Positions 56,171-64,000 of a DNA stretch of 64,000 nucleotides are shown piece after piece. A model generated the notes under the pieces. That model did no database searches. It was not told where the DNA came from and was given only the letters and a program-made list of their open reading frames with translations. Both the position numbers and the translations under genes were made by a program. Position 1 is the stretch's first letter, and every line of letters starts with the position of its first letter. This DNA is from Platerodrilus igneus (taxonomy: Eukaryota > Arthropoda > Insecta > Coleoptera > Lycidae): assembly GCA_036346225.1 (NCBI GenBank), contig JARFIW010001739.1, positions 12,255,001-12,319,000 of the forward strand. The letters run 5' to 3'.

Positions 56171-56921
56171 ATGCTTGTGATGGAGCGTCTTCGAAAAGTG
56201 GCCGGCGAAGACATTCGGACGCACGAAATTTCAAACGTAAAGATCGGTATTCGTAAGAAAATGTTCGACCATCAAGTGATACTAGTACACACCACCAAAG
56301 AAGCTATGGGAATGACATATTGGAAAGTACGGTTTTTGTTTAGACATGAGAGAAAATGTCCTGTGAGTAGGGAAGAAAGAGCTACAGTATTATGATTCAA
56401 AAGACGGATCTGTGCTGGTTTATTTGACGGACGACGTTCTCCTACCTGGAAGAACAGACAGCGTGACGATGGGGCGATTATTTGATGCTCTCCGGGAGGA
56501 CTTTGTGCACTCTATCAAACCGACGTGCCATGAGTCTTTTGAAAAGGGGTGCTCGTAGAAAAAATGTTAACAAAAGTGTTAGACTGTCACTTGTTAATCT
56601 CCTAACAGCCAACAGCTATAATGTCGCATTAAAAATGAATGCCGCACTTGGGTGTGTCGCACTAGGGTGGTGCTTTTCGGTTGTTCGCGTGGCGGGGAGT
56701 ACCAGCAACATTAAGGAACTACTCACCAGTAACTGCCCTCCAAAATTATTGGTTCAGTTAATAAAACCATGCCAAAATCTTCAATAATATCTAGATGAAC
56801 TAAAAAATCTAAATTCACGATGCGTAGTTGTGTTTGAGATTGACGACAGTCAGTTGGAAATCGCGCGATTTAAGCACAAAATTGATACCGGTCAATAAGA
56901 CAACAGCCGCAAAGGCTATTA

Positions 56922-57440
56922 TTGGCCAAGCGTGAAGAAGTCGAGAGGATGGTGAGTGAAGTGAAGGGACAGGATGTGATCGACAGTTCCGACAACCAGT
57001 GTTCATTGCCTATTATGCTTGTGCAAAAGAAAGACGGGTCAACAAAATTCTGTGTTGACTATCACCGGTTGAAGGACGTGACGAATCGGAATTGTTGCCC
57101 ATCAGCGATGATTGAAGACATCCTAGAAACACTCTCGGAGTCACGCTTGTTTTCAACCTTGGACTTGAAAAGCGCATACTGGCAAGTGGATATGGGTCCC
57201 AAAGATTGAGAGAAGACTGCTTTCACTATAGGCACTGGGCTGTAGCAATTTATAGTGATGCCATTTGAACTTTGCAACGTTCCTGCATTCTTTGGTTGTT
57301 TAATTGATAGCTTCTCACTTAAACTTTTGTCGAAAACATGCTTTGTGTATTTGGATGTCGTGATGGTGATAGGGAAAATATATAAAGAACGCTTGACCAA
57401 ATTGGAAAAAGTATTTTAAAGATAGATAGCAGCTAATTTG
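56922..57440 (+). pseudogene. Gypsy element B reverse transcriptase
   Basis: Open from 56922 to 57209: PIMLVQKKDGSTKFCVDYHR, then LFSTLDLKSAYWQVDMGPKD with the first catalytic Asp. After a TGA the sequence goes on as KTAFTIGTGL, FIVMPFELCNVPAFF and CFVYLDVVMVIGK. The catalytic YLDD box reads YLDV, so a catalytic aspartate is lost. The connection and thumb wording (KYLGPVVSHDEVRSDPEKVK) follows near 57486-57545. Confidence 0.85.
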
Positions 57441-57689
57441 AATTTGAGCCTAAAGAAGTGACACCTGCTCGACGAAAAGGTAAAATACTTGGGACCTGTA
57501 GTCTCTCACGATGAAGTTAGGTCGGACCCGGAAAAAGTTAAAGCGGTGCAGCAGTGGCAACACTCAAAGACAAACGCCAACTAAGCAGTTTTCTGTAATT
57601 ATGCACATATTATAGAAAATTTGTTTATGAATTTGCGAATATTGTCAATGCCTTAACTAAATTAACATAAGAAAAGTGTGATTAAGTAT

Positions 57690-58150
57690 GGGTCGAATGT
57701 TGTCAAAATTTGTTCAAACAGTTAGGACATTTATTGACGGCAGCGCCAATCTTAAATTATTTTCGGTCGGAAAGCAACTTCATATTAAACACAGGCCCAA
57801 GTAATGTTGTCATTGAAAGTGCGTTGTCCCAGATACAAAATGGACAAGATAAACTGATTGGATATTTCAGTACGGTCTTTGGAAACCGGAAAAAAACCAT
57901 TGCGTTACGAAGAACAAACTGTTGGCTATAGCAAAATCGGTAGAACACTTTTATAAGTATCTTTATCGTTGGAAGTTTCACCTGAGAGCAGAACACGCAG
58001 CGCCGAAGTGGCTACTGTAGCTTAAGGGCAGCGAATAGTAGGTCGTGAGATGGATAGAAAGACTACGGGAGTACGATTTCAATATTGAATATTGAGATAG
58101 TTCAAGTTATCGTAACGTAGAAACGCTGTCGCGACGGCCTTGTTTTGAAA
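57690..58150 (+). pseudogene. Gypsy element B RNase H
   Basis: FKQLGHLLTAAPILNYF, FILNTGPSNVVIESALSQIQ and KLIGYFSTVF correspond to the RNase H start; the usual catalytic Asp in the LDTDAS position reads NTGPS. Further on, HFYKYLYRWKFHLRAEHAAP and VRWIERLREYDFNIEY give the second half. Stops interrupt it. Confidence 0.75.
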
Positions 58151-58249
58151 ATTGTAGCCATTGTTCACGGTTTGAGATGAAAAGTGATTTTCTTTATTGA
58201 GCAACCGTGATTAACAACGATGGGTAGTCACATCAACTGAGGACGGAAC

Positions 58250-59480
58250 AGGAGAATGACCCATGCCTAGACATCTAGACGTTATTATGGACTGAAAAAT
58301 TAGAGAAAATCGTTTATCGTGGTAGAGTGTTAGCTCGATAAGTAGCACACTGTAGTCGTATTATTCGCAGTGGAATTTCATGAAGTTAGAGGACTGGATC
58401 TTGGTGCAATTCCTAGAAAAGGAGAATAAATCTGTGAGTACGCTTCAGGTGGTAGTATCCAAGAACCAGGTGTCCGAAGTGTAGCACATCTACATAATAG
58501 GTCGTCGGGAGGACACTTTGGCGTTATGAAACTGTAGACAGAATCAGTAAACGATCTTGTTGGGTAGGCTGCAAGAATCGGGGTGTTAAATAACCGAAAA
58601 GTGCTCATGAAACAATACAAAGTAGGACGGCCGTTTGTAAGATTAATAATTGACATTGCAAATCCATTCCCCAAAAAACGACGTCACATATAAATACAAC
58701 TTTGTGACCACACACTACTTAACAAAATAGAGCGAGGTATATGCCATAACCAACCAAGAAGTAGCAACCGTCACTGACTTATTAATCAGAAAGATTTTAT
58801 GCCATTTTGGAATATCTTTAAAACGGCACACGCTGACTAGGGTAGAAATTTTAAATCGATACTATTTCAGGAAGTTTGCGCATTTTTGGGGTTGAAAAAG
58901 ACCAGAACGACAAAGTTGCACCCTCAATCGGATGGTATTCTAGAATGCATAAACCGCACCTTAAAAAAGTATACGTCCAAGGTATTCTCTGAACATCAAA
59001 GGGATCGAGAGCAATACATATCCGTTTTTATTAGCCAACCCATTTTCGGTTCACGAGAATACTAGGCCCGAAATACTTTATCATGTGTCCTTGAGTTCAG
59101 TAGTAAACCTGAAGAAGACGTTGTAGGAGAAAGTAATGTTGAGACAAACCAAAGATGAATGACATGTATGGAAACGTAATATTCAGATTGTCAACGACCG
59201 GATAAAAAGCAAGTAAGACACCAAGGCACACGGGTCTGGTTTCCAAAACGGAGACCGCGTATGGTTGTACAATCCCAGCGGCAGAAACGTGGATTGTCAC
59301 CAAAGTTACAAAGAAATTGAGAGGATTTGTAGGAAGTACTAAAGCGAATCAACGATGTAGTATATAAGATTCGTAAGCTCCAAAAAAAGCAGAACAATAG
59401 TAGAGCACATTGACAGACTGACACCTTAATACAGTGACGGCTATGACAATGCCGGAGGACATGATCGAGTGAGGCGAATA
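58250..59480 (+). pseudogene. Gypsy element B integrase
   Basis: Fragments in several frames: RSSGGHFGVMKL and KVLMKQYKVGRPFVRLIIDI near 58500-58655 (zinc part and core start, with the D of IDIANPF). Then come YAITNQEVATVTDLL near 58743-58790, CHFGIS, and the KLHPQSDG-type stretch near 58912-58945. The tail with KSVYNPSG-like and KIRKLQKKQN-like pieces lies near 59250-59400. The core glutamate region is decayed. It inserted the cDNA when functional. Confidence 0.7.
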
Positions 59481-59589
59481 TGGAACTAGAAAAACGAAGC
59501 TGGTTCAAATTATGAATGGTTCATGTGCACGTACAGTGCTACGGTCAAGGAAAGATTTGGGATTACTGAAAGGCCAATAGGGATTTACC

Positions 59590-60035
59590 GTTCCGTCGAA
59601 ATACTGCCTTTCACATTGCGAACCGGCAGATGTTAATATGATCCGAGCGATCGGTGTGGTGTTTAAAAATAGATTTCATGGTCTGGACTAGTTTTGCCTA
59701 CAACCGGAGGTGGGCAAAGCCTTACGCCTTATAGATGGACATCGTCGCATTTATTACCTAATGACAGAGCAATTGTCCTTTGGTAAACCCAGTTACCAAG
59801 ACTTTTGGAGTTGGCCATACCTACGACACATGCTGGAGGTGCTATTGTAGAACATTGTGGACTAAATCTTGGTATGCGGCTTTAATTCAAATTGGAAGAC
59901 ACCTGCTATTAAGAGTGTCGATTGCTACTTTTATCAACATAGAAAGTGTAAGAATGGCTACGTTTGAGTCTATCGTCACAGGGCATCCAACTTCTGGTCG
60001 GCAAAACGTTCTGCACAGAACAGTTGCAAGAGAGT
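59590..60035 (+). pseudogene. Macro-domain-like C-terminal extension of gypsy element B
   Basis: After integrase, one frame reads YCLSHCEPADVNMIRAIGVV and FKNRFHGLD; after a stop come QPEVGKALRLIDGHRRIYYL and MTEQLSFGKPSYQDFWS. This follows the order of TARG1/OARD1-type macro domains: SLAHCVSxDxxMGxGIAxxF, KKxFG, VGxVAxL, RxIYYLxTK, KPTYxxLxxSL. A CGLNLGMRL stretch in a further frame near 59854-59880 may match the PRIGCGLD segment. Macro domains of this type remove ADP-ribose from proteins or nucleic acids. The glycine-rich loop is mutated and the copy is dead. The assignment is by eye and needs a profile search. Confidence 0.55.
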
Positions 60036-60040
60036 AGTAG

Positions 60041-60508
60041 TGTAACAGTAATTAAGAAATATATGGAACATTCTCGAAAGTACGTTAATACTGTTTTTAC
60101 TGAAGCGGTCATCTAACCGTTAGCAAAGAGTGTTTGACAAATATCGCAATACGATACGGTTGTTCTCGAAGGGTTTGATGACGCACATTCTAGATATTTT
60201 CTCAATTTAACTAGAATAAAGGATTATTGTACATAGACGTGAACTCAGTAAACGTTTGATGTACATAAATTACTGTAAATATAAATTCGCTTACGTGATA
60301 TAGATAAACAAATTCCTAGTAAGATTAGTACTACAATAGTATTTAAATTGTCGTACTTGGAAGATTAAATTAGTGCCTACGAATATGTGATTAACTAGTG
60401 TTGATGTACACATGACTCTGGAAATATTTGTGATTGTGAAGAATAATTATTAGACACTTATTTATCGGAGGCATTAAGGGCAACGGCACAATTAGAGAAT
60501 TTGTTACA
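60041..60508 (+). repeat. 3' LTR of gypsy element B
   Basis: Begins TGTAACAGTAATTAAGAAAT and ends with TTTGTTACA at 60508. About 25 bases shorter than the 5' LTR, with scattered substitutions. Confidence 0.85.
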
Positions 60509-62004
60509 CTATTATCTTGTCAGTTTTCATATTACGTAAATTTGTATGCAATTAAAAACTAAAAAAGGTTAACACTTCTTTACACGTAAATCCGCCCGTT
60601 TTTACTCGATTTCAAGGGATATTTGATTGGAAATTTGAGAAACATCTAAAGAAAAATAAAGTTTTTTAAAATATTGCATCGACTTCAAAGAGACTTTCCA
60701 AACGTAAGAATTAAATGAATTGCGGCGCATAAACAAATAGGTTTGCACAGAATTAAGCAAAACACAAAAATGATACATAATTTCCATAAATCTCTTGGTT
60801 AACAAAGCTACGTTTTTAGTACATTATAATGCGTCCACCGTGTGCCGTGTACACATCTAATTCAAATTTATTATCCAGAATGCTTTCCCTGGTGGCAGGC
60901 ATAACGGTATGAAAGGATTTTGCGTATACTCTCCCTTTATTCCTGGTTACCCGTGCTTACGGGTGCTTTTCATTGTGGTTAATAAAATTAAGTTCATTTT
61001 ACTAATGTTACTAATTCCCTCAAGAGCAATTTGGAGACAAGAGACGTATGCAGGGTACTTAAACTTATTAAGTGGGACGCTTTTATAAAAATAAAGAGGT
61101 TAATTACAGCAACTTGGGAGATTATAAAAGTCCACTTCATATCTGTAAACAAGTTGCTAACCCCATTCTGGATTTAGGTTGCATTAATTTAATTTTTTAT
61201 GTAGCTCTAATTTACTTTAAATTGCCTTTTTAAGTAGGGTCTATTTATCCATATGCAAGTTTTAAAATGTTCTAAAGACTTCGCAAATCGGTGTTTTCTT
61301 TGAAGTTCTCTGTATCACTACCAGTAAACAACCTTATTCTTTTGTACGTCTGTTTTGCACACCAGAATGTTTCAACATACGAGATGTTATAGGAGGATAC
61401 AGAACAGAAGAATACCACAAAACGTTAGTACTGGACTTAAGCTGTATTCAACTCAAACTGTGTTCACTTTTGTTTTGTGTTGAGCGGGTTATTAATTTGC
61501 CACCCCTTTGCAGATTAAATTGTGCTACACTACCATTAGATTTATAGACTTGTTTATTATTAATTGGACTAATATTTTGTAAAATGTGAACTGATTTGAC
61601 AAAAGCAAACTACTTACTTGAGTAGATTATTAGCAAAGGTATCATTCAATACACATAGTAGGTCCTTAAACTTAAAAAGAAAAAATACAAGATGAACATC
61701 ACTAAGAATATTTTTGTTTCACGATTTCGTAACGGTTTCTTACGTGTTACGGTATCCTCTACGAACAAGAAAGAACGTAGCACAGTAAGTAGTTGAAAAA
61801 TTGCCTACACCGAATACTGCAACCAAACACAGGAACAGAATCAAACTTCAAAAAAATCAGAGTTCGGGCTAGCTCAACAATGTCAGAAAGTGGGGTGGGT
61901 GAGAGCTAGAAAGAAAATTGAATTGAAAGCATCAGTAACAAAGAAATTTATTTAATGAACATGTAGGAAAACATACAGTCCCAAAAAAATATTTGCAAAC
62001 GTTG
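60509..62004. other. No gene recognised
   Basis: 1.5 kb without a convincing frame or repeat. A small hairpin of ACCCGT and ACGGGT occurs near 60951-60966. Confidence 0.5.
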
Positions 62005-62012
62005 AAAATACT

Positions 62013-63679
62013 AAGTCCGTCAGTTGCCCCCCAAATTAACCGATTTGCTCCAAAACCTAACACCCATTTGGTTATAGCTAGCACTAGTTAGCACCAAAGT
62101 TGTAGAGCTAGCTCCAAAGCTGTTTCAGAAATATGGCCAACTATATTCGGAGGGAGGGGACTTGACGTTAGGGCCCCCCGTGCTTTGATTTGCTCCAAAA
62201 CTTAGCACCATGTAGCTTAGAGCTAGCACCAGCTAGCACTCAAGTAAGAAAGCTAGCACCTTAAAAACAAAACGGCGATTTTTTAAAAATTTTGCCTGCC
62301 CTCTCCCCCCGCAATTGTCCAATTTGCTTCAAAATCTAGCACCTTTTTGCTTATAGCTAGCACCAGCTTGCACCAAAGTTGTCGAGCAAGCACCAAAGCC
62401 GTTTCCGAAATATGATCAATTATATGGGGCCAGGGGTAACTTGACGCTAGTCTCTCCGTGCTTTAATTTGCTCCAAAATCTAACACGATGTAGTTTAGAG
62501 CTAGCACCCAGGTAAGAAAGCTAGCATCTTAAAAACAAGATGGTTGCAATTTTTAAAAAGAAAATTGCCAGCCCCCGTTATCCGATTTGCTCTAAAATCT
62601 AGCACCTCTTTGCTTATAACTAGCACCAGCTAGCACCAAAGCTGTAGATCTAGCATCAAAGCCATTTCAGAAATATAGCCAATTACAGTCGGAGAGAGGC
62701 AAGCGTCAAGTTAGCCCCTCCTCCCGAATATAATTGGCTATACTTCTAAAATGACTTTAGTGCTAACTCTACAACTTTGGTGCTAGCTATAAGCAAAGAG
62801 GTGCTACATTTTGGAGCATATCGGACAGCGGGGGAGTGGCAATTTATGTTTTAAAATCTCCACCATCTTGTTTTTAGGATGCTAGCTTTCTTACTTGGGT
62901 GCTAGCTGGTGCTAGTTGCAAGCTACATTTATATAGATTTTGGAGCAAATCGGAGCACGGGGAAACTAGCGTCAAGTTGCCTCCTCCATATAATTGGCCA
63001 TATTACTGATGTGGGTTTGGTGCTAGCTCCACAACTTTGGTGCTGGCTGATGCTAGATATAAGCAAAGAGGTGATAGATTTTGGAGCAAATCGGACAACT
63101 GGGGGCAGCCAATTTTTTTTTTAAAATCGCCACCATCATGTTTTTAAAGTGTTAGCTTTCTTACTTGAGTGCTAGCTGGCGCTAGCTCTAAGCTACATGG
63201 TGTTAGGTTTTGGAGTGAATTGGAGCACGCGGAGGAGGGTGGGCTAGCGTCAAGTTGCCTACCCCCTCCCCGAATATAATTGACCATTTTTCTGAAACAG
63301 TTTTGGTGCTAGCTCAAAAACTTTTGTGCTAGTCGGTGTTAGCTATAAGCAAAGAGGTGCTAGATTTTGGAGCAAATCGGACAACTGGGGGGTTAGTAAA
63401 ATTTTTTTAAAAAATCCCCAGCATCTTGTTTTTAAGGTGCTAGCTTTCTTACTTGGGTGCTAGCTGGTGCTAGCTCTAAGTTACATGGCGCTAGGTTTTG
63501 GAGTAAATCAGGACACTGGGGGGCTATCGTCAAGTCCCCCATGTAGTTGGCCATATTTCTCAAATAGCTTTGGTGCTAGCTCTACAACTTTGGTGCTGGC
63601 TAGTGCTAGCTATAACCAAATGGGTGCTAGGTTTTGGAGCTAATCGGTCAACTAGGAGAAGGCTGATTTGACGGACTTC
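62013..63679. mobile_element. Palindromic fold-back MITE built of satellite-like units
   Basis: A 1.67-kb inverted repeat with its centre near 62717. Its ends are AAGTCCGTCA and the complement TGACGGACTT, flanked on both sides by AAAATACT (62005-62012 and 63680-63687), an exact 8-bp target duplication as made by hAT and some other DNA transposons. Each arm consists of about three units of roughly 280 bases. Each unit holds several AGCTAGCACC motifs (GGTGCTAGCT in the right arm), the phrase TTTGCTCCAAAATCTAGCAC and the phrase AAGTAAGAAAGCTAGCA. There is no coding capacity, so it would rely on a transposase made elsewhere. Confidence 0.8.
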
Positions 63680-63687
63680 AAAATACT

Positions 63688-64000
63688 TCGTTGCGGAATC
63701 GTTCGTTACAACGTGATATGAATAAAGCGTAAATTTACTCAATATACAGTCTACATAGAAAAATATCAAGCACAAAACCTTACTATCTTATTGCAAACAT
63801 ATTTACAATATGTTCTAAGCCTAAATATGTTTAAGAAATATCGAAATAATAACATAGTCAGTAAAAAATGGTTGTATGAAATGCATTTCGTATCATTAAA
63901 ATTTTAAACAGTCAATTATTTGACGTTCATATTAAGTTAAACAGTAGAAAAGCGCTCTAAACGCATTAAAATTCTTACATCAATTAACACATAATTAAAC
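63688..64000. other. No gene recognised
   Basis: AT-rich flank of the palindromic element to the end of the window; nothing identifiable. Confidence 0.5.

Larger units (their letters stand above)
54175..60508 (+). mobile_element. Ty3/gypsy element B with both LTRs
   Basis: LTRs at 54175-54667 and 60041-60508 start TGTAAC and end GTTACA, an inverted terminal hexamer. Flanks are GTAT and CTAT, a possible 4-bp target duplication with one mismatch. Between them lie gag, protease, RT, RNase H, integrase and an extra C-terminal segment resembling a macro domain, all on the plus strand. Frames are heavily broken and several catalytic residues are mutated. The LTRs differ visibly in many positions, so the copy is old. 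An LTR relic of the same family lies at 41060-41434. Confidence 0.85.

Noticed and set aside
62013..63679. CRISPR-like array because of regularly repeated GCTAGC words
   Set aside because: The units are long, degenerate and arranged as a palindrome with no unique spacers; the DNA is eukaryotic.

Overview
The window looks like a repeat-dense, non-coding stretch of an insect or other arthropod nuclear genome. The evidence is AT-rich DNA, short spliced exons, a 53-bp intron, tRNA-derived SINEs and many families of animal retrotransposon. Nothing bacterial is visible. About two thirds of the sequence is identifiable mobile DNA, mostly broken by stops and frameshifts. The only likely host coding sequence is a pair of immunoglobulin-domain exons (39076-39524, minus) and one weaker candidate exon (16791-16944, minus).

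Layout. 1-4580: R1-clade LINE on the minus strand, cut by the window edge. 5510-6090: a LINE reverse-transcriptase remnant. 6218-7711: Tigger/pogo-type transposase relics. 9040-16500: an RTE-type LINE split by a 6.9-kb fold-back element. That element carries three partial copies of an unrecognised gene and has itself been hit by a Penelope-like element with a hammerhead-ribozyme motif. 18476-24554: a gag-only LTR retrotransposon with 13-residue protein repeats. 24870-26560: a pseudogene of a multicopy arthropod gene family. 26666-26930: a SINE. 27130-29110: an RTE copy. 30446-32752: a BEL-like gag scrap and an LTR with its primer-binding site. 33480-38080: three RTE copies, all minus. 39076-40115: immunoglobulin exons and a second SINE.

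41435-52840 is a Russian doll: an old BEL/Pao element (minus) interrupted by a much younger, nearly intact BEL/Pao element (41936-48808, 5-bp target duplication GGCAT) and by a solo LTR (49320-50665). 52845-60508 holds two plus-strand Ty3/gypsy relics; the second has both LTRs and a degraded macro-domain (ADP-ribose hydrolase-like) segment after integrase. 62013-63679 is a giant palindrome of satellite-like units flanked by an exact 8-bp duplication.

The genes here do not form a pathway; their relation is one of nesting and relative age. The best candidates for something little described are the fold-back element with its unknown protein, the 13-residue repeat array, the macro-domain extension of the gypsy element and the palindromic satellite transposon. 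All alignments were made by eye, so boundaries without a named repeat or duplication are approximate.
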